Below are positions 34,231-43,975 of a stretch of DNA of 64,000 nt, one piece after another. The notes below the pieces were generated by a model. It saw only the letters and a program-made list of their open reading frames with translations. It was not told the origin of the DNA and searched no databases. The position numbers and the translations under genes are program-made. The stretch comes from Anaerolineae bacterium (GTDB lineage: Bacteria > Chloroflexota > Anaerolineae > Aggregatilineales > Phototrophicaceae): contig JAGWBD010000007.1 in NCBI GenBank assembly GCA_021296065.1, forward strand, positions 1 through 64,000, given 5' to 3'. How positions within the stretch are numbered: position 1 is the first letter of the stretch; every line of letters starts with the position of its first letter.

Positions 34231-35475
34231 TTGACTGCAGAAATACGTCGCGCCTGGCGCGTGTGGTTGTTGTGGAGTGGCGGCCAGGCCCTGCTCTCGT
34301 CGCTGGCCTTCACCGCCATCATGATTTATCGCATCACCGAAGTTGGCCTGTCGCCCCTGGAACTGGTGCTGGTCGGCACGGTGATGGAACTGGTGGTCTT
34401 CCTCTTCGAGATTCCGACCGGCGTGGTGGCGGACGTCCACAGCCGGCGCCTCTCCATGCTCATCGGCGCCGTATTGATGGGTCTGGCCTTTATGTTGGAA
34501 GGGTTGGTGCCCACCTTCGGCGCGCTACTGCTGGCGCAGGCGATCTGGGGTCTGGGCTACACTTTTACCAGTGGCGCCAGCCAGGCATGGATCAGCGACG
34601 AAATCGGTGAAGAAGCGGCGTCGCGGGCCTTCCTGCGTGGCGCACAGGCGGGCACCGTCGCCGGCCTGCTCGGGATCGTCGGCAGCATCCTGCTGGCCAG
34701 TATCCAGATCAACCTGCCCATAGTGCTGGCCGGAGTCCTGATGCTGGCTCTGGCAGCGCTGCTGGCCTTAATCATGCCCGAACACAACTTCAAACCCATT
34801 GCGCGTGAGGAACGGGACAACTGGAGCGCCATGCGGGCCACCCTGCGCGCGGGACTCGACCTGCTGCGACAGCGGCCGGTGCTGCGCATTGTGCTGCTGG
34901 TGGAGTTGATCGCCGGCCTGTACAGCGAAGGCTTCGAGCGCCTGTGGCAGAAACACATTCTGGAGACCTTCACCCTGCCGAATCTGGGCGGGCTGCAACT
35001 GCAGCCGGTCGCCTGGTACGGTCTCTACGAGCTGGTGGCCAGCCTCGGCGTCATCGCTCTGACGGAGTTTCTGGGCCGGCGCGTACGTCTGACGCGGCAG
35101 GGACCGGCGGTGCGCGCGCTGCTCCTGCTCAATCTGGCCATCGTGACGGGCATCCTGGTTTTCAGCCTGACGGACAACCTTGCGCTGGCCGCGCTGGCGC
35201 TGCTGTGCCTGACGGCGACGCGCGCTGCCGCCACGCCTGTCAGCAACGCCTGGCTCAACCAGAGCGCCGAGCCGGGAATACGCGCCACCCTTTTCTCGCT
35301 CCACGGTCAGGTCAATTCGATCGGGCAGGTCGCCGGCGGGCCGCCGGCCGGGCTGATCGGGCAGCGTTCGCTGCGCGCGGCCCTGTTGGCCAGCGGCCTG
35401 GTGCAGACCTGCTCGTTGCCGCTACTGGGGCTGGCGTTGCGACGGGCGCCGGTGGACGAAGGGAGAGACGATTAG
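34231..35475 (+). CDS. Major facilitator superfamily transporter
   Basis: 414 aa with about twelve hydrophobic segments. The loop after helix 2 reads PTGVVADVHSRRLSMLIGA, the MFS A-motif variant. TTG start supported by GAGGTG eight bases upstream. It is divergent from tRNA-Gly and overlaps the pentapeptide gene tail-to-tail by four bases. Substrate unknown; relatives in this shape are often drug or macrolide exporters. Confidence 0.87.
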   Translation: MTAEIRRAWRVWLLWSGGQALLSSLAFTAIMIYRITEVGLSPLELVLVGTVMELVVFLFEIPTGVVADVHSRRLSMLIGAVLMGLAFMLEGLVPTFGALLLAQAIWGLGYTFTSGASQAWISDEIGEEAASRAFLRGAQAGTVAGLLGIVGSILLASIQINLPIVLAGVLMLALAALLALIMPEHNFKPIAREERDNWSAMRATLRAGLDLLRQRPVLRIVLLVELIAGLYSEGFERLWQKHILETFTLPNLGGLQLQPVAWYGLYELVASLGVIALTEFLGRRVRLTRQGPAVRALLLLNLAIVTGILVFSLTDNLALAALALLCLTATRAAATPVSNAWLNQSAEPGIRATLFSLHGQVNSIGQVAGGPPAGLIGQRSLRAALLASGLVQTCSLPLLGLALRRAPVDEGRDD

Positions 35476-35930
35476 TTGGTGGACTGGGTGTAGCTGCCTG
35501 GCGAGCCCTGGTTGCCTTCCTTGCCATCCGGCCAGACGGTGTTGTTGTTGAAGCGCACCCCGTTGACGTTGGCGCCGCGCAGACTGGCGCGCAACAGGTT
35601 GGCGTCGTTCAGGTTGGCGCTCTTGAGGTTGGCGCCGGCCAGATTGGAATCCTGCAGGTTGGCGCCGCTGAGGTCCGCGCCCTGCAGGACGGCGCCCTGC
35701 AGGTCGGCACCTGGCAATTGCGCCAGCGACAGGTTGGTGTAATACAGGTTGGCGGAGCGCAGGGTGGCCTCCCGCAGGCGGGAGGAGGACATGTTGGCCT
35801 GTTTCAGGTTGGCGCCGTTGAGGTCCAGGCGCGTCATGTCCAGTTCTTGCAGGTTGACGCCCGCCAGCCTTGGGTTGGGGCCGGCAGCGATGAGCATCAG
35901 GACCAGCTGCTGCCGGGTTATTTCAGGCAT
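35472..35930 (-). CDS. Pentapeptide repeat protein
   Basis: 152 aa, of which about residues 20-130 are A(D/N)LxX repeats (LDLNGANLKQANM, LPGADLQGAVLQGADLSGANL), forming a right-handed quadrilateral beta helix. A short helical N-terminus precedes. Some relatives mimic DNA and protect gyrase, but most have no known role. No regulatory partner nearby. Confidence 0.9.
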   Translation of the reverse strand: MPEITRQQLVLMLIAAGPNPRLAGVNLQELDMTRLDLNGANLKQANMSSSRLREATLRSANLYYTNLSLAQLPGADLQGAVLQGADLSGANLQDSNLAGANLKSANLNDANLLRASLRGANVNGVRFNNNTVWPDGKEGNQGSPGSYTQSTN

Positions 35931-36098
35931 GTCCCTGGCTCCGGAAGATCACGACGCAACAACCGCCAGTGTACCTTTGCAGTCGCCTGGCGGCCAGGCA
36001 AGACCTGTACCACCAGGCATGGTCATGGTTTGGGCGGCGCCCGGTCACAGGCGGCATCGTTGGCGGGCGGCTCCTCCGGCCCGGGCGGGTTCTTCGCG
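35931..36098. other. Gap between the sbcC end and the pentapeptide gene start
   Basis: No coding frame, tRNA or strong hairpin seen in these 168 bases. Confidence 0.4.
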
Positions 36099-38654
36099 TC
36101 AGGCTGGCTGCAGTTGCAGGCGACTGCCGGCGGCGTCCTTTTCCACCCGAATCTGCAGGGGGAAGCGGTCGCGCAGCTCCTCGATGTGGGTGATGACCAG
36201 GATCAGGTCGAAATCGTCCTGGATGGCGGCGATGGCCTCCACCAGGCGCTCGCGACCGGCATCGTCCTGGGTGCCGAAACCCTCGTCGATGAAGAGGCTG
36301 CGCAATTGCGTGCCCGCCCGTCGCGCCAACAGGCGGGAGAGTGCGATGCGCAGGGCAAAATTGATACGGAAGGCTTCCCCGCCGCTGAAGAGTTCGTAAT
36401 CGCGCAGGCCGTATTCATCGGCGATGCGGATGTCCAGGGTCTCGATTTCGCCACCGCGTTTGCGCTCGCGGGTGGTCTCCAGTTGCAGACGCAGTCGGCC
36501 ATCCGTCATGCGCAGCAAGAGGTCGTTGGCGGCAGCCTCCAGTTCCGGAATTGCGTTTTCCATGAGCAGGGCCGGAACGCCGTCGCGTCCGCAGGCCTGG
36601 CGCAAGTCCCGGTAAGTCTCCGCCTCGTGGCGCAGCCCTGCGGCGCGCTCCTGCAAGGTCGCATGGCGCTGGCGCAGGCTCTCCAGCGCGGCCATTTCCT
36701 GCTCGGCGCTGACCAGCGTCCGTGTAGCCTGTTGCGCCTCCACACGCAACCGGGCGAGATTTTCCTGCTGCGCCTGGTACGCCGTCAGCCCTGTTTCCAG
36801 TGCCGCGATGTCCGCTTCCAGCTGGCCAATGCGTTCCTGCGCGGCGCGCTGCTCCGCCTCAATGCGTTCGCTGCGGGCCGTCGCCGCTGCCAGCGCGCTC
36901 TGTGCCTCGGGCAGGCCATTCAGCGCGATCTGCAGGCTTGTCTGGCGCTTCTCGAAGGACTCATATTCTGCCTGTTGCGCCTGAGCGGCGTCGTGTTGCG
37001 CGCTGTCGTAGCCAATCGCCTCTGTGCTGCTCTCCAAATCGGCCAGTTGCGCGCGCAATTCCCGAGCGAAATCTCCGGAGTCCAGACGGGCCGTCAGGGT
37101 CAACTGTTCACTGCGCAGCAGTTGCAACTGTTCCTCCGCTGCGGCCGCTCCCCTGGCGCGCGCTTCCAGTTCGGCGACGCGGGCCAGCAGCGGCTGCAAC
37201 TGGCGCAATTGATCATCCAGTTGCGCAGTGCGCGCCAGGCGCCGCTGGCCCGCGTCGGCCAGTTCTTTCATGCGTTGTTCGTTGGCGCGCCAGCGGTCCC
37301 CCTGGGCGCCGCCTTCCTGCTGCAGGTCTGCGACAAGCGCCTGGCGCGCGTCCTCGTCGAGGGGTTGACCGCAGAGCGGGCAGGTGACTCCACTGGCGCG
37401 TTCCAGACGGTCCAGGCGCGAACGCAGGTCCAGCATTGTCTCGCGCAGGTTGCGATTGGCGCCTTGCAGACGGGCCCGTTCGCCCTGCTCCCGGTTGGCG
37501 TCCGACTGCAATTGCGCCCGTTCGCGTTCCAGCGCGTGCAGGGCCGCGATTCGCTCCCGCGTCTTGTCCAGCGCGGCGGCGGAGGCCGCCGCGACATCCC
37601 GTTCCAGGCCTTCAATGCGGACGCCGAGGGCGCTCAGGCGCGTGTCCAGGTCCGCGCGCGCGTCGCGCAGGCGGTCGCGCAGCGTCTGTTCACGCTGGCG
37701 CAGGTCACCAAGCCGGCGCAGGCGCTCGCCCAGTTGACGGTCGCTCTGTCGCGCGTCCTGCAGGGCATCCCAGCCCTGTTTAATCTCTTCGCGTTGGGCC
37801 AGCAAGTTTTCGAAGGCGACGATGCGTTCGCGCTGCCGTTCGCAATCGCTGCCGGCGGCTTCGCCGTCTGCCAGGTGCTGTTGCAGTTTGTCGCGCTCTT
37901 CGGCCAGGCGCTCCCTGGCGAAACGAAGGTCGTGCGGCACATGCTGGTTGCCTTGAGCGACCTGCTCCGCGGCCTCCAGCGCGCGCTGCGCCACGGCGTG
38001 GGCTTCCCCGGCGTGCTGCAGGGCAGTTGCGAGCGTCTGCTGACGCGCCAGGTCGCCTTCAATCTCCTCGCTGCGGGATTGCAGCAGGACCAGCTGCGTC
38101 TCCAGCCCGGAGAGGCGGTCTTTGGCTGCCTGCTCCAGGCGCTGCCACAGCGAGAGATCAAGGATGCCGGCCAGCAATTGCTTGCGTTCCGCCGGCGTGC
38201 GGCTGGTGAAGGCATCGGCGCGGCCTTGCTGCAGCCAGGCGGAATTGACAAAGGTCTCGAAATCCAGCCGGACCAGGCTGGTGATGCGCCGCTGTGTGGC
38301 GCGCATGCTCGCTTCGCTGACGCGGGTGAAGTTGCCCTGCGCATCGCGCACGAAGAGGTCGAGCGAACCCTCGCCGCGTCGCGCCCGCCAGCGCTGGCGC
38401 AGCACGCGGTAGACTTGGTCGTCCTGGCGGAAATCCAGCTGGACGCGCATTTGCCGGCTGCCCTCACGCAGCAGGTCGGCGGCGCTGCGGCCGCGCGCGC
38501 GGCCCCACAGCGCCCAGCTGATGGCATCCAGCAGGGCGGACTTGCCGGCGCCGTTGGGGCCGCCGAGGCAGGCGATGTGAATGTTCTCCAGGCGCAGGGC
38601 ATCCAGTTCGCGCCAGGACATGAAGTTGCGCAGTTCCAGACGCAGCGGCAACAT
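36099..38654 (-). CDS. sbcC: SbcC, ATPase subunit of the SbcCD nuclease
   Basis: SMC-like ATPase of the Mre11-Rad50-type nuclease that opens hairpins and processes DNA ends. N-terminal Walker A ACLGGPNGAGKSALLDAI, a long coiled coil, a zinc hook CPLCGQPL near the middle, then the C-terminal signature LFSGGEAFRINFALRIALS and Walker B LRSLFIDEGFGTQD. 851 aa, slightly short of E. coli SbcC because of shorter coils. Its ATG overlaps the sbcD stop. Confidence 0.95.
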   Translation of the reverse strand: MLPLRLELRNFMSWRELDALRLENIHIACLGGPNGAGKSALLDAISWALWGRARGRSAADLLREGSRQMRVQLDFRQDDQVYRVLRQRWRARRGEGSLDLFVRDAQGNFTRVSEASMRATQRRITSLVRLDFETFVNSAWLQQGRADAFTSRTPAERKQLLAGILDLSLWQRLEQAAKDRLSGLETQLVLLQSRSEEIEGDLARQQTLATALQHAGEAHAVAQRALEAAEQVAQGNQHVPHDLRFARERLAEERDKLQQHLADGEAAGSDCERQRERIVAFENLLAQREEIKQGWDALQDARQSDRQLGERLRRLGDLRQREQTLRDRLRDARADLDTRLSALGVRIEGLERDVAAASAAALDKTRERIAALHALERERAQLQSDANREQGERARLQGANRNLRETMLDLRSRLDRLERASGVTCPLCGQPLDEDARQALVADLQQEGGAQGDRWRANEQRMKELADAGQRRLARTAQLDDQLRQLQPLLARVAELEARARGAAAAEEQLQLLRSEQLTLTARLDSGDFARELRAQLADLESSTEAIGYDSAQHDAAQAQQAEYESFEKRQTSLQIALNGLPEAQSALAAATARSERIEAEQRAAQERIGQLEADIAALETGLTAYQAQQENLARLRVEAQQATRTLVSAEQEMAALESLRQRHATLQERAAGLRHEAETYRDLRQACGRDGVPALLMENAIPELEAAANDLLLRMTDGRLRLQLETTRERKRGGEIETLDIRIADEYGLRDYELFSGGEAFRINFALRIALSRLLARRAGTQLRSLFIDEGFGTQDDAGRERLVEAIAAIQDDFDLILVITHIEELRDRFPLQIRVEKDAAGSRLQLQPA

Positions 38655-39883
38655 CAGTCCGAAACGGTCCCGACCTCGCGCAGCAGCCCTGCGGCGGCGT
38701 CGAGCAGGTTCTTTTGCCGCTGCGGCGGGGTATCGCGCGCTTCCAGGTAGTGTTGCAGCAGGGGCAAGGGCTCCAGGTCGTTGAGGCCGGTGCCGGCGCT
38801 GCGCCTGGGCCGCTCGACCTCGCGCTGCAAGCCCGCCAGATGCCAGACGCCGGCGTTGCGCAGGGCCTCGTGGAGCGCGTCCGCGTCGAGGGCCGCCTCG
38901 TTATCTGCGGACAGTTGCAAGAGCAGGCGCAGAATGACGCCCTCCAGCTGCTGGTCGGCGAGGGCCTGTTGCAGGGCCCCGGCGGGTGCCGCGCTTTGCC
39001 GCAGGTCCAGCTGCAGGCTGCGTAGCGGCCGCGCGTCGAGCGGCAGAAAACGCCAGCGCGTCGCGCCACGCGCCAACTCGATCAGGCAAGCGCCGCGCGG
39101 CGCATCCTCTTCACTGAAATCCAGGCGTTCGGGGGCGCCGCTGCAGACCACGGCAGGGCGGTCCGCACGACCCGTCGTCAGGTCCTGATGGAGATGATGG
39201 TAACCGAGGGCGACGTGGTCCTGGCGCGGGTCGGCGAGCAGATCAGGCGGGAGGTTCGGCGCGTCGCCAGGGATAAAGCCGGCCTCGCTGCCCGCCTGCG
39301 CGCCGCAAACGGCGAAGTGGGCGACCAGCAGGCGAGGCATGTCGTAGCGGTCGGCTTCTGCCGCCAGATCCGACAGGCGGGTCGCCAGCGCTTCTTCCAG
39401 TTCAGTCGTTGACAGCGTGCCGCGCGCTTCAGGCAAAAGGCGCGCGCGTTGCGGCCAGGGGGCGGTCGTCACGGCCAGCGGGCCGCGACGCGTGTCAATC
39501 TGTCGGACTTCGTAGTCGTTGCATACCAGCACGCCGGGGACGGCCAGCGTGGCGAAAATCTCGAGGCTGCTGGCGCGGCTCGGCTGCAACGGCAGGTCAT
39601 GGCGACCGGTCAGCAAGAGCAGCGGCGCCTGCTGCGCGAAGGCCTGCACGCGTTTGGCAAACTCGCGTTGCAGGGTGGGGTTGGGCGAGCGGTTGTGAAA
39701 GGCATCGCCGGCGAAGACCGTCAGGTCAACGTCGTGTTCACAGGCCAGACCGACCAGGTCGTCGAGGCGTTGCAAAAAGTCCTGCGCGCGCGCGCCGAGG
39801 CCGCTCTGCGGGTCGACGGGTCCATGGTTGGCGACGCCGAGGTGCAGGTCTGCGAAATGCAACACGCGCAGGGCTTCGTCCAT
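38654..39883 (-). CDS. sbcD: SbcD, nuclease subunit of SbcCD
   Basis: Calcineurin-like Mn-dependent nuclease. Motifs: VLHFADLHLG (D-x-H), LTVFAGDAFHNRSP (GDxxxN-like), LLLLTGRHDLP (GRHD in place of the usual GNHD) and DHVALGYHHLHQ (H-x-H-like). 409 aa. A TAAAAT box lies six bases before the ATG, so the transcript may be leaderless. First gene of the sbcDC operon, divergent from mutS2. Confidence 0.92.
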   Translation of the reverse strand: MDEALRVLHFADLHLGVANHGPVDPQSGLGARAQDFLQRLDDLVGLACEHDVDLTVFAGDAFHNRSPNPTLQREFAKRVQAFAQQAPLLLLTGRHDLPLQPSRASSLEIFATLAVPGVLVCNDYEVRQIDTRRGPLAVTTAPWPQRARLLPEARGTLSTTELEEALATRLSDLAAEADRYDMPRLLVAHFAVCGAQAGSEAGFIPGDAPNLPPDLLADPRQDHVALGYHHLHQDLTTGRADRPAVVCSGAPERLDFSEEDAPRGACLIELARGATRWRFLPLDARPLRSLQLDLRQSAAPAGALQQALADQQLEGVILRLLLQLSADNEAALDADALHEALRNAGVWHLAGLQREVERPRRSAGTGLNDLEPLPLLQHYLEARDTPPQRQKNLLDAAAGLLREVGTVSD

Positions 39884-39889
39884 GCGGCC

Positions 39890-39895
39890 ATTTTA
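39890..39895 (-). promoter_or_regulatory. -10 box directly before sbcD, leaderless-type
   Basis: TAAAAT on the minus strand, six bases from the ATG. With the usual 6-8 base distance from -10 to start site, transcription would begin at or next to the ATG. Confidence 0.45.
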
Positions 39896-39966
39896 GCACG
39901 GGCGCAGCCAGTACAGGCCCGCCAGGTCGGGTCTTGTACAGCGCTGAAATACCGGGCGTCGCCGTG

Positions 39967-39972
39967 TATACT
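39967..39972 (+). promoter_or_regulatory. -10 box of mutS2
   Basis: TATACT, 28 bases before the mutS2 ATG, in the divergent sbcD-mutS2 region. A weak CTGAAA lies 17 bases upstream. Confidence 0.45.
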
Positions 39973-40000
39973 GCCTGCGGCAGGCCATGGAAGCCAGGCA

Positions 40001-42382
40001 ATGAACGCAAGGGCGCTGCAGGCGCTGGAACTGCACAAGGTGCTGGAGCAACTGGCGGAGCATTGTTCCTTCTCCGCCGGGGCGCAACTGGCGCGCGAGC
40101 AGCTGCCGACCGGCGATTTCGACGAAGCCGCGCAATGGCAGCGTGAGACCGCCGAGGCGCGCCTCCTGCTTGAACAGCGCGAGGTGTCGCTGGGTGGCGC
40201 GCGCGACGTGCGCGACCCGGCCATGCTGGCGACGCGCGGCATTCACTGTGACCCGGCCACCCTGCTGGACATCCGCCAGACGCTGCGCCGCGCCACGACC
40301 CTGCGCCGCACCATCGGCCGCCTGCGCGCGCAGTACCCCCTGCTGGTTGAGCTCATCAACGAAGCGCAGGAATGCAGTGAGTTGCAGGCCGCCATCAGCG
40401 CCGCGTTGACGGAAAACGGCGACATACGCGACCACGCCAGCCCGCGCCTGGCGATCCTGCGCCGCGATCTCAAGCTGGCGCACGAACGATTGATCACGCG
40501 TCTGGAGCGCATCGTCGCCAGCAGCGAGCATCGCCCCTTCCTGCAGGAGGCGTTGGTCACGACGCGCGGCGGACGCTACGTCATCCCGCTCAAGGCCGGT
40601 TTCAAGGGCCGCATTCCGGGCATTGTGCACGATTCATCATCCAGCGGCGCGACCCTGTTCATCGAGCCGCTGGCGACTGTTGAACTGAACAACGCCTGGC
40701 GCGAACTGCAACTGGAAGAGGAAAAGGAAGTCCGGCGCATCCTGGCGGCGCTGAGCGCGCAGGTCGGCGAAGAAGCAGAGGCCATCGTGCGCACGGTGGA
40801 CGTGCTGGCCCAGCTGGACCTGGTGCTGGCGCGGGCGCGTTACGCGGAGCAGCTTGCCGCCTGCGAGCCGATCTTCGTGCCTTTCCGGCCAGGCAATGGT
40901 TCGCCGGGCAGCGTGGTGCACGTGCAGGGCGCGCGCCATCCCCTCATTGGCAGTCCGGTCGTCCCGATCGACCTCGTCTTTGACGCCAGCACCTGGGTGC
41001 TGGTCATCACCGGGCCCAATACCGGCGGCAAGACGGTGACCCTGAAAACCGCCGGGCTGATGGCGCTGATGGCCCAGTGCGGCCTGCAACTGCCGGCGGA
41101 CGACGCGCGCCTGAGCGTCTTCAGCGGCATTTACGCCGACATCGGCGACGAGCAAAGCATCGAACAGTCGCTGAGCACTTTCTCGGCGCACATGACCAAC
41201 ACCATCAACATCCTGCAGGAAGCGGACAGTCACTCCATGGTCCTGCTGGACGAGGTGGGCGCCGGCACGGACCCGGCCGAAGGCTCGGCGCTGGCGCGGG
41301 CGCTGCTGACCCATTTGCGCGACCGTGGCGTGACGACCGTTGTAACGACCCATCACCCGGAACTGAAGATCTATGGCGTGGAGACGCCCGGCGTGCGCAA
41401 CGCCAGCGTCGAGTTTGACCCGGAGACTCTGAAACCGACCTATCGCCTGGTCATCGGTCTGCCCGGCCGCTCCAACGCGCTGGCGATCGCCAGGCGACTG
41501 GGTCTGGATGAGGGCATTGTTGACGCGGCGCGCCACATGGTGGCCACCGAGGAGTTGGTGGCGGACGATTTGCTCGACGAAATCCAGCGCACCCGGGAGG
41601 ACGTTCGCCGCCAGGACCGGGCCCTGCGCGCCACCCTTGAGGACGCCGAAGAACAGCGTGACGAGTTGCAGACGCGGCTTGACAAACTGGATGACGAGCG
41701 CCGCGACGTGATCAACGCGGCGCGACGTCAGGCGGAGGATGAACTGCGCGGCTTCCAGCGTGAAATGCGCCGACTGCGCCGTGAACTGCACGCCGCGGGT
41801 CAGCCGCTGGCGGAACTGGCGGCGCTGCAGGAAGCGGCAGCCGGCCTGGAAGGTCAGGTTGCGCCGCCGCCGGCCAGCGAAAACGTGGCTCCCGAAGCGG
41901 ACTGGGTGCCGCGCGCAGGCCAGCGCGTGTGGCTGCGCACGCTCAACAGCGAGGGCACCATCCGCGAACTGGACGGCGACGAGGCACTGGTGCAAATGGG
42001 GTCCCTGCGCGTGCGGGCGGGTGTGCATGAGTTGCGGCGACGGCCGCAGCTGGAGGGGCCCGCCATGCGGCGGGGCGGCGAGCGTCGTTACGAAGCCTCG
42101 CCCGACCCCGTGGCGCCCAAAGGCAAGTCACCCGGGCTGGAGCTGGACCTGCGCGGCGAGCGGGTGGAAGAGGCGCTGAAGCGCTTTGAGACCTGGTTGG
42201 ATGCCGCCTGGACCTCCGGCCTGCCTTTCGGCCGCATCATTCACGGCAAGGGCACCGGCGCGCTGCGTAAGGCCGTGCGCGACCGCGCCAACGACCATCC
42301 CCTCATCGCCAAGGTGACGGAGGCGCATCCCGGCGAGGGCGGCAGCGGCGTCACCATCATTCACATGGTGCCCATCACCTGA
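40001..42382 (+). CDS. mutS2: MutS2 endonuclease/ATPase
   Basis: MutS-like ATPase that suppresses recombination and splits collided ribosomes. Walker A VITGPNTGGKTVTLKTAGL, then SMVLLDEVGAGTDPAEGSAL, then a long coiled coil, a KOW-like segment (AGQRVWLRTLNSEGTIREL) and the C-terminal Smr nuclease domain (LELDLRGERVEEALKRF ... IIHGKGTGALRKAV). I start at ATG 40001 (793 aa, normal); the track's 39449 start reads antisense through sbcD. Convergent with the next gene, six bases apart. Confidence 0.95.
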   Translation: MNARALQALELHKVLEQLAEHCSFSAGAQLAREQLPTGDFDEAAQWQRETAEARLLLEQREVSLGGARDVRDPAMLATRGIHCDPATLLDIRQTLRRATTLRRTIGRLRAQYPLLVELINEAQECSELQAAISAALTENGDIRDHASPRLAILRRDLKLAHERLITRLERIVASSEHRPFLQEALVTTRGGRYVIPLKAGFKGRIPGIVHDSSSSGATLFIEPLATVELNNAWRELQLEEEKEVRRILAALSAQVGEEAEAIVRTVDVLAQLDLVLARARYAEQLAACEPIFVPFRPGNGSPGSVVHVQGARHPLIGSPVVPIDLVFDASTWVLVITGPNTGGKTVTLKTAGLMALMAQCGLQLPADDARLSVFSGIYADIGDEQSIEQSLSTFSAHMTNTINILQEADSHSMVLLDEVGAGTDPAEGSALARALLTHLRDRGVTTVVTTHHPELKIYGVETPGVRNASVEFDPETLKPTYRLVIGLPGRSNALAIARRLGLDEGIVDAARHMVATEELVADDLLDEIQRTREDVRRQDRALRATLEDAEEQRDELQTRLDKLDDERRDVINAARRQAEDELRGFQREMRRLRRELHAAGQPLAELAALQEAAAGLEGQVAPPPASENVAPEADWVPRAGQRVWLRTLNSEGTIRELDGDEALVQMGSLRVRAGVHELRRRPQLEGPAMRRGGERRYEASPDPVAPKGKSPGLELDLRGERVEEALKRFETWLDAAWTSGLPFGRIIHGKGTGALRKAVRDRANDHPLIAKVTEAHPGEGGSGVTIIHMVPIT

Positions 42383-42388
42383 AGCGGT

Positions 42389-43960
42389 TCAGCCGCGGCC
42401 AGGCTCCAGCACGCGCAGGTCTGCCGGCGCAAAACCCTGACAGTCCAGCCCATCTACCTGAACCCAGGCGCCCGACTCAGCGGTTGGCAGGTGCAGCCAG
42501 AGGCCGTCCGGGTCGCGACCGTCGACGGCCACCTGGCTGCCGGCCTCGAGTTGCGCCAGCGGTTGCGCATCGGCTTGTGGTTCGCCATACAGGTCCAGGG
42601 TGTCACTCTTCACCGTACAGGTGGGCGTGAAGGCCGGAACGATGAGCCGATGCTCCAGCAGGTTGCCATACGCATCCGTGGCAACCAGCTTGAGGGCAAG
42701 GGCGTCCCCGGTCTGCAAGGAAAGGCTCTCCAGCGCGCCGCTGGCTGCAAGGTCGCTTCTTGCCAGTTGCTGCGGACCTTCGATCCGCAATTGTCGTGCG
42801 CCCCTTACGTCCCAACGCAAGGACAGCGTCTGCTCCACGTGGCGCAGCAGCGTCGCCGGCGCAGCGCTGAAGTCCAGCACCTGCATGGGCTCAAAGACGG
42901 TGACGACCAGGGGCTGACTGACGCTGTGATCGCCGTTTCCGGCCAGCAGCAGCAGCGCAATGTCGCCATCCAGATTCAGGGTTTCGATCCGGTAGCCACC
43001 TGTTGGCATTTCAGGCGGCAGATCGCGCAACTGGCCATTGACCTCGAGTTGCAGCGTCGCGGCGTCCTGCACCTGATATTCGAGTACCAGCGCCTCGCCC
43101 CGTGGCAGCAACCTGTTGTTGCTGTTGAAGTCCAAAATGGAAGGCACAAGGGGCTGTCTCTGCACGAGGGCCAGCACGGTCAGCGCCAGGAGCAGGAGCA
43201 GCAGCGGGATGATGCGCCAGTCGAGGCGCGGGGAGACCCGCAGACGGGCGGGCAGGGCGAGCACAAAGCCGGCCTCATCCAGCGAGTTGGCCTCGATGGT
43301 GAATTCAATGGTGCGGCTTCCGCCGAGCAGGGGACGGGCGCCGGCGCGCAGGCGCAGTGGCAAACTGCGCTGTTCCCCGGCCGCAAGGGTCAGGGGGCCT
43401 GCGGGTAGCCTGGGCGCGTGGATATCGGCGGGCGCCAGCGCACCGAGCTGGATCGGCAGGGGCGTATTGCCGTGATTGTGCAGCAGGAGCTGGAGCTGGT
43501 TTCCTTCCTGATCGAGCGCCATGCCGAAACCGCTGCCAGGCAGCAGTTGAAGCACAAATTCCTGTTCGCGCGCGGCCTGCGGCGCATGGGTCGGCTCAAC
43601 GCGCAGGACCAGATTGTGCTCGCCAGGCGGGAATTGCGGATGCCTTCCCGGGTGCAGCAGGATGTAGAGGAGGGTGGATGCGCCCGGCGCGATCGTCGCG
43701 GTCAGGGAATCGTAGCGGGCCCAGCTTTCCGGGATTCCATCCAGGCTGAGTCGATAGCGCGCCGGGGCGTCCCCGTCATTGCGGATTACGAGTCGGACAC
43801 TGCTGCGCCCCCCGGGCGCGATCGCTTGCGCCGGCGGTTCCAGCGCGAGTTCAAATAGCTGACGAAGGGCGGCGACCGGACGGGTCGGGCCCTGACCGGC
43901 GTCTGCATCCTGCGAAATGCCGGCAGTCGTGTCGCCGGCATCGCTGTCGGAGACGGTCAC
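42389..43960 (-). CDS. Membrane-anchored beta-domain protein with C-terminal SH3-like domain
   Basis: 523 aa. The N-terminal 240 residues form NPCBM/COG1470-like immunoglobulin-type modules (VRLVIRNDGDAPARYRLSLD; LLLHNHGNTPLPIQLGAL), then one transmembrane helix (WRIIPLLLLLLALTVLALVQ), then further beta modules and a C-terminal bacterial SH3-like segment (LYGEPQADAQPLAQLEAGSQ). GTG start without a clear ribosome binding site, 15 bases after dppF. Probably cell-surface structural or signalling; not assignable. Confidence 0.55.
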   Translation of the reverse strand: MTVSDSDAGDTTAGISQDADAGQGPTRPVAALRQLFELALEPPAQAIAPGGRSSVRLVIRNDGDAPARYRLSLDGIPESWARYDSLTATIAPGASTLLYILLHPGRHPQFPPGEHNLVLRVEPTHAPQAAREQEFVLQLLPGSGFGMALDQEGNQLQLLLHNHGNTPLPIQLGALAPADIHAPRLPAGPLTLAAGEQRSLPLRLRAGARPLLGGSRTIEFTIEANSLDEAGFVLALPARLRVSPRLDWRIIPLLLLLLALTVLALVQRQPLVPSILDFNSNNRLLPRGEALVLEYQVQDAATLQLEVNGQLRDLPPEMPTGGYRIETLNLDGDIALLLLAGNGDHSVSQPLVVTVFEPMQVLDFSAAPATLLRHVEQTLSLRWDVRGARQLRIEGPQQLARSDLAASGALESLSLQTGDALALKLVATDAYGNLLEHRLIVPAFTPTCTVKSDTLDLYGEPQADAQPLAQLEAGSQVAVDGRDPDGLWLHLPTAESGAWVQVDGLDCQGFAPADLRVLEPGRG

Positions 43961-43975
43961 ATTGCAACGCGGCGG

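Noticed and set aside
34944-38750. 1268-aa plus-strand ORF
   Set aside because: Runs through the MFS gene out of frame and antisense to the pentapeptide and sbcC genes; no domain.
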